Shown here: positions 33,840-42,452 of the stretch, piece after piece
Layout: every line of letters begins with the position of its first letter
Position numbering within the stretch: position 1 is the first letter of the stretch
NCBI GenBank assembly: GCA_040290295.1
Contig: PSMW01000002.1
Location: forward strand, 132,951 to 196,950
Reading direction: 5' to 3'
DNA length: 64,000 bases
Origin: CAADGV01 sp040290295
GTDB lineage: Bacteria > Bacteroidota > Ignavibacteria > UBA10030 > UBA6906
Position numbers and translations under genes: made by a program
Notes under the pieces: model-generated
What the model saw: the letters and a program-made list of their open reading frames with translations, nothing else
Database searches by the model: none
Told to the model about the DNA's origin: nothing

Positions 33840-34784
33840 TTAGAATGTAAATGAAACCATCATGCCTGCACCTGTTGCTCCAATCAAGGGTGAGAAAGAA
33901 AGCGTTGGGACGGGCCGAAGGGTATGCTGTTGGGTCTCCTCTCGGTTGTCGGGCTGAGCGGCGATGCGCCCAAACTGATAGCCCAGAACAAGCGCGAGTG
34001 GAAAATCGCTGTACCAATGCCAGCCTCGGCTGACTAAGGAGACCATCACCAATCCGACGGCACCATATCCCACTGGTCTGAGCCACTTCAATTCCGGATA
34101 GTTCTCGATGAGCACGGTTACTAGCCCCATCGCTCCGGTCGTGTGACCGGACGGGAAGGCATCGAACTTTGGAATCGAGCGGTGATATTCTGCTTGATTG
34201 GGAAAGAATCGCCATTTCCCGCGCGGTACGGACTGCCGTTCTGGTCGCTCGCGGCCCGTGAGGTGCTTGAGAAGCTGAACCGCGATGCCGCACGCAAGGT
34301 AACACTCGACAATCTGGCTTGCGGTCCGAAGCGCGCGAGCATCGTCTGCCACCCAGCCTCCAAGAGCGAATGCACCGGCAAATGCGAGCACCGTTCGCCC
34401 GTTTCCGAATTCGGCGAACGAATTCATGATCTCGCGCGAACTTCGGGTGCGATTCGACCAACGTTCGGTCGAATGCCACGAATCATGATCAGTTGCAATG
34501 AGCGCCCCAGTCAAAGCCGCAAGTCCCATGATTGCAGGAATGCGTGTAGCCTGAAAATTTTCACGCGAGAATCGTCCCCAATCGCCCGGCACACGAGTAA
34601 ACATATCGTGCCAGCCAGGAAGATACTCCGTCGTGTTCTCTTCGTTTCGCTCTCGTGAATGCCCAACGTCTGTGCTATCGACAATCGGGGGTTGCATGCT
34701 ATCGGCAGGTTCTCCATGATCCTGCGCGTGGAGCGCCCTATGGCTCAAGACGACAACAATACCAAAAAACAACGCTCTCAACAT
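33840..34784 (-). CDS. PAP2-family membrane phosphatase, copy B
   Basis: A 314-residue paralogue of copy A. Shared blocks include IPAIMGLAALTGALIATDHD, DDARALRTASQIVE, CGIAVQLLKHLTGRERP (motif I), FDAFPSGHTTGAMG (motif II) and RGWHWYSDFPL (motif III His). Here too the usual Arg six residues before the His is missing (Leu), though an Arg sits three residues before it. The start at 34784 gives a signal-like segment (MLRALFFGIVVVLS). Longer frames to 34901 would start before the expected transcription start. It is the first gene of the PAP2-PAP2-ADH unit. Confidence 0.83.
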   Translation of the reverse strand: MLRALFFGIVVVLSHRALHAQDHGEPADSMQPPIVDSTDVGHSRERNEENTTEYLPGWHDMFTRVPGDWGRFSRENFQATRIPAIMGLAALTGALIATDHDSWHSTERWSNRTRSSREIMNSFAEFGNGRTVLAFAGAFALGGWVADDARALRTASQIVECYLACGIAVQLLKHLTGRERPERQSVPRGKWRFFPNQAEYHRSIPKFDAFPSGHTTGAMGLVTVLIENYPELKWLRPVGYGAVGLVMVSLVSRGWHWYSDFPLALVLGYQFGRIAAQPDNREETQQHTLRPVPTLSFSPLIGATGAGMMVSFTF

Positions 34785-34870
34785 TATCAGCCAATATGAA
34801 TTCAGAATATCCCCAGAATGTGGTACAGCATCGAGGGGTGATCGACTGCGGCGGTTCCAACGAACGTGGC

Positions 34871-34901
34871 ACAAGGTAACACTCTTGGAACGGAAAATCA
34901 A
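34871..34901 (-). promoter_or_regulatory. Promoter of the PAP2-PAP2-ADH unit
   Basis: On the minus strand TTG (34901-34899), exactly 20 bases, then TACCTTGT (34878-34871). The leader to the ATG at 34784 would be about 85 bases. Confidence 0.55.
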
Positions 34902-35304
34902 CGAAAAGGGAGAGCGGGACGTTTCGACGCCCTTTCGCTGCGTTCAGGGTGGCAAACGCCGGAAGCACGCATCATGGTGATCGCAGTGGAGCGAAGCGGA
35001 TCGGAGCCGAAGCCTATCACGGCACTATGATGACTCCATCAGGCGCGACGGCCCAGCATGTAGGTTAGCGTTGGCAATCCAAATCTGCGCGTTGCGAAAT
35101 CGTCGGCTGCGTGCGGAGAGAAGCATCACGCGAAGGGTTTATATTTCGGACTCTACGCATTGCCTGCCAACGGAACATTGCGGTACGTTTCGGCACCCGG
35201 GTGAGCGTGATGATTTCGCAACGTTCTCTGCCGCTACCATTCATTCCTCTGACCGAACGGCATCCGAGATGATGCAATGGTTGGGGCTGATAGAACACCG
35301 TAAC
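34902..35304. other. Intergenic region without a supported gene
   Basis: About 400 bases between the PAP2 promoter and the next terminator. Short open frames exist on both strands (for example 35071-35319) but none has a ribosome-binding site or recognisable product. An AT box TATATTTC at 35140-35147 resembles the downstream promoter element, without a TTG at the matching distance. Nearly complementary 9-base arms at about 35171-35179 and 35219-35227 could fold, so a small RNA is possible but unproven. Confidence 0.4.
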
Positions 35305-35329
35305 GGCGGGCTGATGTGATCTGCCCGCC
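35305..35329 (-). terminator. Hairpin after the 31-residue protein gene
   Basis: A perfect 7-bp GC stem (35305-35311 with 35323-35329) and 11-base loop lie 8 bases after the stop of the small gene on the minus strand. The U-tract is poor. Confidence 0.5.
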
Positions 35330-35336
35330 TTGGTGG

Positions 35337-35432
35337 TTATCGGTTCTTCTTCTTGTGGCGCATCTTGCGCAAGCGTTTCTTGCGCTTGTGTGTCGCCATT
35401 TTATGGCGCTTGCGCTTTTTGCCGCTGGGCAT
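35337..35432 (-). CDS. 31-residue very basic AURKAIP1/COX24-domain (bS22/mS38-like) ribosomal protein
   Basis: A 31-codon gene on the minus strand, too short for standard ORF calling. It starts MPSGKKRKRHKMATHKRKKR and ends KMRHKKKNR, with about 20 Lys/Arg/His residues. It closely resembles the tiny AURKAIP1/COX24-domain proteins of Bacteroidota, related to mitochondrial mS38 and mycobacterial bS22, which bind the small ribosomal subunit near the decoding region. A near-perfect AAAGGAGGT lies 5 bases before the ATG and a GC hairpin follows the stop. It is the last gene of the sppA-HU-zinc ribbon transcript, 38 bases after its neighbour. Ribosomal association here is inferred. Confidence 0.85.
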   Translation of the reverse strand: MPSGKKRKRHKMATHKRKKRLRKMRHKKKNR

Positions 35433-35470
35433 GCTACCTCCTTTCCTTCAGGTTGGGTGGTTGAATGTGG

Positions 35471-36370
35471 TCAGAGACCTGCTTGTGCATGTTGCTCGAG
35501 TATTGCTTTTGCGCGTTTGCCAAGATCGGATTCGGCGTTCAACTCGATGGCTTTCTTGAACCACGTGCTGGATTGTTTGATGTCGCCTGCATACAGATAG
35601 ACGATGCCTAAGTTGAATGCCCCTGCTTGGTGTGTGGGATGGGATCGCATGACGCCTTCCATTTCGTCGATGGCTTGTCGGAAGAGTGCGGCAGTGCGCG
35701 TGGTGTCGAGCTTGCCAAGTTCGAAGTAGCAGATGCCGAGATCGACGCGAGCGTTGGGATCGTTCGGAACTGCGACGAGATAATGTTGGTACGCTGCGAT
35801 GGCACGAGGAAACAGGTTCGGATCGTTCATAGCACCATCGTGCAGGGCATTGGCGAGAAGGAGCTTTGCGCCGTTGTCGTTCGGATTGTCGCTGACGGTT
35901 TTTTCCAATCGCCGGATGGCGTCGAGGACCTGCTGGGGAGGTGCTGCTTGTGTTGATGGTATTGATGGCGGAGCTTCGTGCGTGTGCAAGGGCGTGTTTC
36001 GTTGCAGTTCGAGATACACGAACACACCGAGCAGTATCACAAGGACCACACCCGTAACGTAGTGCCACGGCTGTAGTGTGGCGAACGATTGCCGCGCAGG
36101 CGACGAAGTTTTTCGCGAGCGTGGTTTTCGTTGCTCGTGTGACGAGGGTGCCTCGGTGAACGATCGGCCCGGGAGTTTCGCTCCGCACGCTTCACAATAC
36201 GCGCCTCGATGGGTGTTGCGATGGCCGCAGATGTCGCAAACGGTTGTCGCGCTTGGCGCCTCGGGCGTGGAATGTGCTGCTTCGACGGGTGCACCGCACG
36301 TCGGGCAAAACCGCACGCCGGGGATCAATTCATTGCCGCATGCGCCGCACACCAGCTTGGCTCTCGCCAT
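35471..36370 (-). CDS. Double zinc-ribbon membrane protein with TPR domain
   Basis: A 299-residue protein. The N-terminus has two zinc ribbons (CGACGN with FCPTCGAP, and CDICGHRN with YCEACGAK, about 8-65), then a basic linker, one membrane helix (about 100-120: YVTGVVLVILLGVFVYLEL) and a C-terminal TPR domain (about 145-295, for example AGAFNLGIVYLYAGDIKQSS). The ribbons would be cytoplasmic and the TPR part periplasmic. Function is unknown. GGGAG before the second of two adjacent ATGs favours 36370. It lies 16 bases after the HU gene on the same transcript. Confidence 0.82.
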   Translation of the reverse strand: MARAKLVCGACGNELIPGVRFCPTCGAPVEAAHSTPEAPSATTVCDICGHRNTHRGAYCEACGAKLPGRSFTEAPSSHEQRKPRSRKTSSPARQSFATLQPWHYVTGVVLVILLGVFVYLELQRNTPLHTHEAPPSIPSTQAAPPQQVLDAIRRLEKTVSDNPNDNGAKLLLANALHDGAMNDPNLFPRAIAAYQHYLVAVPNDPNARVDLGICYFELGKLDTTRTAALFRQAIDEMEGVMRSHPTHQAGAFNLGIVYLYAGDIKQSSTWFKKAIELNAESDLGKRAKAILEQHAQAGL

Positions 36371-36386
36371 CACTCCCTTACTCCTC

Positions 36387-36701
36387 TCACGGTTGTTGTG
36401 TTTGCTGCTGGGCGAGCTTCTGCAGGTTTTCGTTGACTGCCTGCTTCACTTCTTTCGATACTTTGAAGATAGGGACCCAGTGTTCTTCCACGCGCACTTG
36501 TTCGCCTGTGCGTGGATTGCGTGCAATGCGACCCTTGCGTTTCTTCACCTTAAAGCTGCCGAAGCCGCGTATCTCGATGTTCTTTCCTTCCTTCATCGCG
36601 TCGATGACGGTAAGGATGAAGCCATCCACAACGGCTTCCGTATCCACTTTCGTCAGACCCGTTCCGGTGGCAATGCGATCAACAATGTCTGCTTTGGTCA
36701 A
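36387..36701 (-). CDS. HU/IHF-family DNA-binding protein
   Basis: A 104-residue histone-like protein that bends DNA. The family shape is complete: MTKADIVDRIATGTGLTK, then FILTVIDAMKEGKNIEIRGF, GSFKVKKRKGRIARNPRTGE (the DNA-contacting arm with the RNPRTG tip) and a C-terminal helix. The last 10 residues are Gln-rich (QKLAQQQTQQP). The start is TTG, seven bases after a strong AGGAGG, an uncommon initiation codon that may lower output. It lies between sppA and the zinc-ribbon gene. HU alpha/beta and IHF cannot be told apart with certainty. Confidence 0.93.
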   Translation of the reverse strand: MTKADIVDRIATGTGLTKVDTEAVVDGFILTVIDAMKEGKNIEIRGFGSFKVKKRKGRIARNPRTGEQVRVEEHWVPIFKVSKEVKQAVNENLQKLAQQQTQQP

Positions 36702-36751
36702 CGCTAAGCCTCCTGTAATGTTGGGTGAATGGGCGTACTCCTTCCCGATGG

Positions 36752-37660
36752 TTACGGATCGGTGAAGCGGTACGACAAAACGGGCTTGTCCAGAATGGTT
36801 TCTTTCAGTGCACGGATGCTCGACTCCGCCTCGCCGAAGAGGCGATCGATCAACCGTTTGCGTTCTCGTTCACGCACCAGCGATGGTTCGCCTTCGATGC
36901 CTGCGAGCGACGCGGCGATGCGCACGGCGTCTTCGAATGTTCCGAGCGTGTCCACTAAGCCGAGCCTGACGGCTTGTTCACCGGTGAAGACGCGCCCATC
37001 GGCAAGCTCGACGACTTTGTCGTGCGCGAGCTTCCGTTCACGTTCCACCACGCCGATGAATTGGCGATGCACCTCATCCATCAAAGATTGAAAGTACTGT
37101 TCGGCGTCCTTGGTCATCGGTTGGGTGAGGGAGCCGGCATCTTTCAATTTTCCGCTCTTGATGGTTTTCACCTCGATGCCGAGTTTGTTGAGCGCGTCGC
37201 GAACCTTCACAAACTCGCCGATCACGCCGATGCTACCGGTAAGTGTACCGTGGTTTGCAACGAGTTTCGATGCACCGCAGGCAACATAATAGCCACCGCT
37301 GGCGGCAAGAGCGCCCATGGAGACAACAACGGGCTTGCCTGCTTCACGCGTCTTCTTCACTTCTTCGTACATCTCCTGACTTGCCACCACGCCGCCTCCG
37401 GGCGAATCGATGCGCAGGAGGATCCCCTTAATGGAGGTGTCGTCGCGATATTTCTTGAGTTGCCGTACGACGTCCTCCGAGGAGGAGATCGCGCCCTTCA
37501 GTTCAACGACGGCAAGTTTGTCGCCACGCCCGCTGACGATCGTCTCGCGTGGTTCAAGATCGAGCGACTTGATCGCCGAGTAGAAGAGGAAGAGAAATCC
37601 TGCCGCCACCAGCAATACGACGGACAGGATAATGAGAAACCATTTTGTGGATTTCGACAT
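36752..37660 (-). CDS. sppA: Signal peptide peptidase SppA (short form)
   Basis: A membrane serine peptidase that degrades cleaved signal peptides. The 302 residues fit the single-domain (about 300) bacterial form rather than the 600-residue E. coli form. There is one N-terminal helix (FLIILSVVLLVAAGFLFLF), the Ser nucleophile in GALAASGGYYVACG (about 122) and the general-base Lys in IKSGKLKDAGS (about 170). LLRIDSPGGGVVASQEMY is typical of the family. It is first in the operon that continues with HU, the zinc-ribbon protein and the 31-residue gene. CACCTCC-complementary GGAGGTGT lies upstream. Confidence 0.93.
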   Translation of the reverse strand: MSKSTKWFLIILSVVLLVAAGFLFLFYSAIKSLDLEPRETIVSGRGDKLAVVELKGAISSSEDVVRQLKKYRDDTSIKGILLRIDSPGGGVVASQEMYEEVKKTREAGKPVVVSMGALAASGGYYVACGASKLVANHGTLTGSIGVIGEFVKVRDALNKLGIEVKTIKSGKLKDAGSLTQPMTKDAEQYFQSLMDEVHRQFIGVVERERKLAHDKVVELADGRVFTGEQAVRLGLVDTLGTFEDAVRIAASLAGIEGEPSLVRERERKRLIDRLFGEAESSIRALKETILDKPVLSYRFTDP

Positions 37661-37703
37661 CTGAGTGAGGAGGTGTCAGTCCTGTAAGTGATGAAATGAC
37701 AAT

Positions 37704-37734
37704 CAATTCTACTAAACTTGGAGGAGAAAGGCAA
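37704..37734 (-). promoter_or_regulatory. Promoter of the sppA-HU-zinc ribbon operon
   Basis: On the minus strand TTG (37734-37732), exactly 20 bases, then TAGAATTG (37711-37704). The leader to the sppA ATG would be about 40 bases. Confidence 0.55.
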
Positions 37735-37752
37735 CCTTGATGGAACACCGCC

Positions 37753-39360
37753 TTAGAGCGCGAGAGCGGATTGCTTCGCAGGCAACGCATGCAGAGCGAC
37801 GCCGTCGTTTTTGTCCATGAAGTAATTCAATGCCCACTCACCGGGGAACACAACGGCAACTTGTCCGTGCTCATCTTCAACGAGTGCGGAGCCGCTAGGG
37901 ATGATGAGCGCCTTGAGTTGCCCGTCAGATGTTTCGGCGGGAAGCCATCGAAGGAATTTCCACTCGGTGGGTTCGAGCCTCGAGGGGGCACCGTACTCGG
38001 CTTCTAAGCGGTACTGTACAACGTCGAATTGGAGGGGCCCAACCGCAGCGAGGATGGGCACGCGTGTGCCGGTACCGACCCGATACAACACTTGCACAAC
38101 ACCTTCCTGTGCGAGTTGGTCGAGACCGTCGCGGAATTTCTTGTAGTTCGACGGGCTCGGATTGTGCAAGAAGACGAAATGTTCGGAAGGAAAGCGCGGA
38201 ATCTCGTCGTACGCGATCGATGGATCCTCTGTGAGCGTATCGCCAATGCGGAAATCCGACTGCCCGATGAACCCGACAATGTCGCCGGCGCATGCCTCGT
38301 CGATTGTTTCGCGCGATTGCCCCAGCGTCTTTTGTGAGTTGGCGAGACGAACCCGTTTACCGGTTCGTGCATGGATGGCAGACATATCCCGTGTAAACTT
38401 TCCCGAGCAGATACGGAGAAAGGCGATGCGGTCGCGATGCCGCGGATCCATGTTTGCCTGAATCTTGAAAATGAATCCCGAAAATACTTCCTCATCCGGC
38501 ATGACGAACCGTTCGCCCGAGACGCGCGGCAGAGGTGGCGCGGCGTAGGCAAGATAATTGTCCAAGAGCAACTGCACCCCGAAATTATTCTTTGCGCTTC
38601 CGAAGTATATGGGGGTCATCCTCCCGTTCAGGACTTCGTCGGGATTGTACGAGGCGCCCGCCACGTCGAGCATGGCGATCTCTTCCACCAATCGGGCATG
38701 TGTTGCAGGACTGAGCAAGCGGGCGATCTCCTCGTCGTGGAGCGAGGTAATGGTGAGAGGTGCGCGATAGGCTCCCCCGGCGGTTCGCTCGTAGAAGTGA
38801 GCGAGTTGTGTTTGGCGTTCATACACGCCGCGAAATTCTTCGCCTGTTCCGAGCGGCCAGTTCATTGCCACGGCACTGATGCCCAAGACTTCTTCTACTT
38901 CGTCGATCAGAGCAAGCGGGTCGAGCGTCGGGCGATCGCACTTGTTCAGGAAGGTAAAGATGGGGATGTGCCGGCGGCGACACACTTCGAAGAGTTTTTT
39001 GGTTTGCGCTTCGATGCCTTTGCCCGCATCGATCACCATAATCACCCCGTCAACGGCGGTCAACACACGGTACGTATCTTCGGAAAAGTCTTGGTGCCCC
39101 GGCGTGTCGAGCAGATTGATGCGGTAGCCGTTGTAGTCGAACTGCAACACCGTGGAGGAAATGGAGATGCCGCGCTTGCGTTCCAACTCCATCCAGTCGC
39201 TGGTGGTCTGTCGTTGGTTCTTGCGCGCGGTGACCGAGCCGGCAAGTTGAACGGCTCCTCCATAGAGGAGGAACTTCTCGGTTAGTGTTGTCTTGCCCGC
39301 ATCGGGGTGCGAAATGATCGCGAAGGTGCGGCGCTTCTGTATGTCTTCTTTCCATCCCAT
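37753..39360 (-). CDS. prfC: Peptide chain release factor 3
   Basis: GTPase that removes RF1/RF2 from the ribosome after termination. With start MGWKEDIQKRRTFAIISHPD it has 535 residues, close to the usual 530. GTP-binding motifs are SHPDAGKT (G1), RGISISST (G2), DTPGHQDF (G3), NKCD (G4) and SAKNNFGV (G5), followed by domain II (about 280-390) and the RF3 C-terminal domain. The in-frame extension to 39528 crosses the promoter and is rejected. The ribosome-binding site is weak. It is divergent from tex. Confidence 0.95.
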   Translation of the reverse strand: MGWKEDIQKRRTFAIISHPDAGKTTLTEKFLLYGGAVQLAGSVTARKNQRQTTSDWMELERKRGISISSTVLQFDYNGYRINLLDTPGHQDFSEDTYRVLTAVDGVIMVIDAGKGIEAQTKKLFEVCRRRHIPIFTFLNKCDRPTLDPLALIDEVEEVLGISAVAMNWPLGTGEEFRGVYERQTQLAHFYERTAGGAYRAPLTITSLHDEEIARLLSPATHARLVEEIAMLDVAGASYNPDEVLNGRMTPIYFGSAKNNFGVQLLLDNYLAYAAPPLPRVSGERFVMPDEEVFSGFIFKIQANMDPRHRDRIAFLRICSGKFTRDMSAIHARTGKRVRLANSQKTLGQSRETIDEACAGDIVGFIGQSDFRIGDTLTEDPSIAYDEIPRFPSEHFVFLHNPSPSNYKKFRDGLDQLAQEGVVQVLYRVGTGTRVPILAAVGPLQFDVVQYRLEAEYGAPSRLEPTEWKFLRWLPAETSDGQLKALIIPSGSALVEDEHGQVAVVFPGEWALNYFMDKNDGVALHALPAKQSALAL

Positions 39361-39464
39361 ACGCTTGAGAGGTTGGCTCCAAACAAATGAGCCACCGAAC
39401 GACGAAGGCTGCGCGGCAGATACAACTCTGCATCGCTGCCGAGTCCCCGTTGCTCCGTGGCACA

Positions 39465-39495
39465 TCAAGATATGCAAAAGCGGGAAACAGAACAA
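39465..39495 (-). promoter_or_regulatory. Promoter of prfC
   Basis: On the minus strand TTG (39495-39493), exactly 20 bases, then TATCTTGA (39472-39465). The leader is about 100 bases. It lies back to back with the tex promoter, only 4 bases apart. Confidence 0.5.
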
Positions 39496-39499
39496 CCAG

Positions 39500-39530
39500 T
39501 TGTATTGAACGGAGAAAAATATGTACATTG
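39500..39530 (+). promoter_or_regulatory. Probable promoter of tex
   Basis: TTG (39500-39502), 21 bases, then TACATTGT (39524-39531). The spacer is one base longer than in the other promoters here. Leader to the ATG at 39571 about 37 bases. Confidence 0.4.
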
Positions 39531-39570
39531 TTTCCGCTCCGATTACGTACCACCGAGATTGTTGAGTGAC

Positions 39571-41892
39571 ATGCTAACGATCCCCGAACGCCTCGCCCGC
39601 GAGCTTCCCCTCAAACTCCAATACGTTCAGAATGCACTCGCGCTTCGCGCCGAAGGAGCAACCGTTCCGTTCATTGCACGCTACAGGAAGGAACGGATCG
39701 GCTCGATGGACGAGGCGAAACTCCGCAAGCTGTTCGATCGCTACACTGCGCTCACAGAGCTTGAACAGCGCAAAGCTGCAATTCTCAAAACCATTGAAGC
39801 GCAGGGGAAGTTGACCGAGGCGTTGCGCGCAACGATCGAAGCAACACACGACAAGCGCGCGCTCGAAGACCTCTTCCTTCCTTTCAAACCGAAGAAGCAG
39901 ACCCAGGCAACCGCTGCTCGCGAACGAGGACTCGAACCGCTTGCGGAGTTCATCAAAGCCCTCAACGTCGAAGCATCTCCCGAGGCGTCTTTGGAGGAGG
40001 AGGCTGCGAAGTACGTCTCGCCGGAAAAGGGCATAGCCACCACGGCAGACGCGTTGGCAGGTGCCGCCGAGATTCTTGCCGAAGAGATTGCCGAAAAGGC
40101 TTCCCTACGAGGGTTCTTGCGCAACTATTTGCTGCACGAGGGGTTCTTTGTTTCGAAAATCAAAGGCGACTTGCCGCCCGGCTCAACGAAGTTCGAAATG
40201 TACCGCGATTATAAGGTGAAGGTGAAGGATGTTCAGGCGCACAACGTGCTGGCAATGTTGCGCGGCGAGCACGAAGGCGTGCTGAGTGTTTCCCTTCAGT
40301 TCGATGAAGGGAAAGTGCAGCAATACTTGGCACAGCAAGAAATACGCACGAAGCACCCGCCGACGTTCGCGTTCTACCAAGACGTTCTTTCCAAAGCGTT
40401 CGAGCAGCTCATGCGCCCGTCGTTGGAACACGACGTACGGGAAGAAAAGAAAGAGTTTGCCGACCGCGAGTCCATCAAGACGTTCGAAGCGAATTTGCGC
40501 GAACTCCTCCTCTCGAGTCCCGCAGGCATGAAGCCAACCCTCGGCATCGATCCCGGCTTCCGCTCAGGCTGCAAGGTAGCTGTGGTGAACGAGAAAGGAA
40601 AATTTCTGCATCACGCCACTCTTCATCCTTTTCAATCCGACGCGCAACGCCTCCACGCAGGTCAGCTCTTGCTCACGCTCATCAAGGAATACAACATTGA
40701 ACTCATCGCTATCGGCAACGGCAACCTCGGACGCGAAACGGATCAATTCGTCGGTGAGGTGATCAAGGACTTGGAAAAACCGCCCGTTAAGGTGTTGGTG
40801 AACGAGGCAGGCGCTTCGGTCTATGCGGCAAGCCGAACGGCGATCGAAGAGTTTCCCAAGTTGGACATTGCGGTGCGCGGAGCCATCAGCATTGCGCGGC
40901 GATTGCAAGATCCCCTTGCCGAGTTGGTGAAGATCGATCCGAAATCCATCGGTGTAGGGCAGTATCAACACGATGTGGATCAGAAGCTGCTCAAGCGCAA
41001 ATTGGACGAGACGGTCGAGAGTTGCGTGAACGCCGTGGGCGTGGATCTCAATCTCGCCTCCGTCGACTTGCTGAAGTACGTTTCGGGATTGGACAAGGCG
41101 ACGGCGCACAACATCGTCACGTATCGCGATGAGCATGGACTGTTTCGCAATCGACAAGAGTTGATGAACGTTCCGCAGTTCCGCCCGAAAACGTTCGAAC
41201 AGGCGGCAGGCTTCCTTCGCATCCGCGACGGCGAGAATCCGTTGGACAATACCGCCGTGCATCCCGAAAGCTATCCCATCGCCGAGCGGATTCTCCACGA
41301 CCTCGGCGTCACCATCGACAAACTGCCCGAAGTGGCGGACAAGCTCAACGCTCTCGATATCAAACAATACGTCACGGCAACGGCCGGCGAGCCGACCATT
41401 CGCGACATCATCACCGAACTCCTGCATCCGGGACATGACCCGCGTGGTGCCTTCGTGTTGCCGAAGTTCAACGAAGGCATCAAGGACATAAGCGACCTGC
41501 AGCCGGGCATGGAACTCGAAGGCATCGTCACGAACGTAGCCAACTTCGGAGCGTTCGTGGATATCGGTATCCATCAGGACGGACTCGTGCACGTCTCGCA
41601 ACTTGCCGACAAGTTCGTTGCCGACCCCAAGAAGGTCGTGAAAGTCGGACAGATCGTGAAGGTGCGCGTGCTGGAAGTAAACCCGGCATTGAAGCGCATC
41701 AGCCTCACAATGAAATCGCCGAATGCACCACCGCCTCGACTGAAGCAGAAGCCGCCCCAACGCAAGCCTGTCCCGAAGAACGTCGAGAAGAAAAAGACCG
41801 AACAACCGAAACAGGCGCCAGCGCCGCAACGCGAAGAGAGCGAACGGCATTTCACCCTGGAGGATCTCAAAGCAAAGTTCAATGCACGATAG
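39571..41892 (+). CDS. tex: Tex-family S1 RNA-binding protein
   Basis: A 773-residue cytoplasmic nucleic-acid-binding protein linked to transcription in other bacteria. Domain order is standard: Tex N-terminal helical domain (about 5-190, with VPFIARYRKERIGSMDE), a YqgF/RNase H-like domain (about 325-450, GIDPGFRSGCKVAVV), helix-hairpin-helix motifs (about 490-560, CVNAVGVDLNLASVDLLKYV) and a C-terminal S1 domain (about 640-715, LEGIVTNVANFGAFVDIGIH). A basic Pro/Lys-rich tail follows. The family N-terminus (MLTIPERLARELPLK) fixes the start at 39571. The longer frame to 39457 overlaps both promoters. Confidence 0.94.
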   Translation: MLTIPERLARELPLKLQYVQNALALRAEGATVPFIARYRKERIGSMDEAKLRKLFDRYTALTELEQRKAAILKTIEAQGKLTEALRATIEATHDKRALEDLFLPFKPKKQTQATAARERGLEPLAEFIKALNVEASPEASLEEEAAKYVSPEKGIATTADALAGAAEILAEEIAEKASLRGFLRNYLLHEGFFVSKIKGDLPPGSTKFEMYRDYKVKVKDVQAHNVLAMLRGEHEGVLSVSLQFDEGKVQQYLAQQEIRTKHPPTFAFYQDVLSKAFEQLMRPSLEHDVREEKKEFADRESIKTFEANLRELLLSSPAGMKPTLGIDPGFRSGCKVAVVNEKGKFLHHATLHPFQSDAQRLHAGQLLLTLIKEYNIELIAIGNGNLGRETDQFVGEVIKDLEKPPVKVLVNEAGASVYAASRTAIEEFPKLDIAVRGAISIARRLQDPLAELVKIDPKSIGVGQYQHDVDQKLLKRKLDETVESCVNAVGVDLNLASVDLLKYVSGLDKATAHNIVTYRDEHGLFRNRQELMNVPQFRPKTFEQAAGFLRIRDGENPLDNTAVHPESYPIAERILHDLGVTIDKLPEVADKLNALDIKQYVTATAGEPTIRDIITELLHPGHDPRGAFVLPKFNEGIKDISDLQPGMELEGIVTNVANFGAFVDIGIHQDGLVHVSQLADKFVADPKKVVKVGQIVKVRVLEVNPALKRISLTMKSPNAPPPRLKQKPPQRKPVPKNVEKKKTEQPKQAPAPQREESERHFTLEDLKAKFNAR

Positions 41893-41903
41893 GAGGAGTG
41901 AAG

Positions 41904-42261
41904 ATGAAAGGATGGGTTGGCGTGATGACGGCGGCGATGGCTGTAAGTGCATGCGCGGATGAAGGGCAACGTGGCACGCCGTGCACGCTCGAAGCGCGCG
42001 GGCATTGTGGTAACGGTGCGCGATGCACTCACGGGTGTAGCCCTTGCAGATAGTGCCTCGGGACATGCGTACGACGGCGCGTTCGTGGATACGCTGCGAC
42101 AGGTCCCGAGAGTCCCCGTCTTCGACGTGTCGGCATTGGCAGGTGTGTACGAACGTCCCGGCATCTACACGGTCATCATACGCAGGCAAGGGTATCGGGA
42201 GTGGATGCAGGTGAACGTGGTCGTGAAACGGGACGAGTGCCACGCCATCCCCGTGATCTGA
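41904..42261 (+). pseudogene. Lipoprotein gene split by a one-base frameshift
   Basis: A strong AGGAGGAGTGAAG precedes ATG at 41904, which encodes a lipoprotein signal (MKGWVGVMTAAMAVSACA, lipidated Cys17) but stops after 49 codons. From about 42003 a neighbouring frame carries the body: GIVVTVRDALTGVALADSAS and later YERPGIYTVIIRRQGYREWM, a carboxypeptidase-regulatory-like beta-sandwich, ending at 42261. Removing one G from the run 42000-42002 joins signal and body as one 118-residue protein. So the gene is either a recent pseudogene or carries a sequencing error in a GC-rich run. Confidence 0.75.
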
Positions 42262-42452
42262 AAGCAAGAAAAGGCGAACCGTATCCCCTTACAATTCTTT
42301 TAGAAGGCTGCTAAAAGAGAAGGTTTCGGTTTCTCTCCATCGAGCTCTCTTTGAAGGAGACTGCTTCTTTGTTCCGTTGAGTACGATGGCATGATGAAGT
42401 AATGTTCTTTTCTTCCACTCACGCTATCTTCTATTTCCCATAGACATCATCC

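Noticed and set aside
35071..35319. 82-codon plus-strand frame in the 34.9-35.3 kb intergenic region
   Set aside because: No ribosome-binding site, no similarity and a terminator hairpin inside its 3' end.
40564..42267. 567-codon minus-strand frame opposite tex
   Set aside because: Same artefact: it mirrors tex, which has complete family domains, and has no ribosome-binding site or known product.
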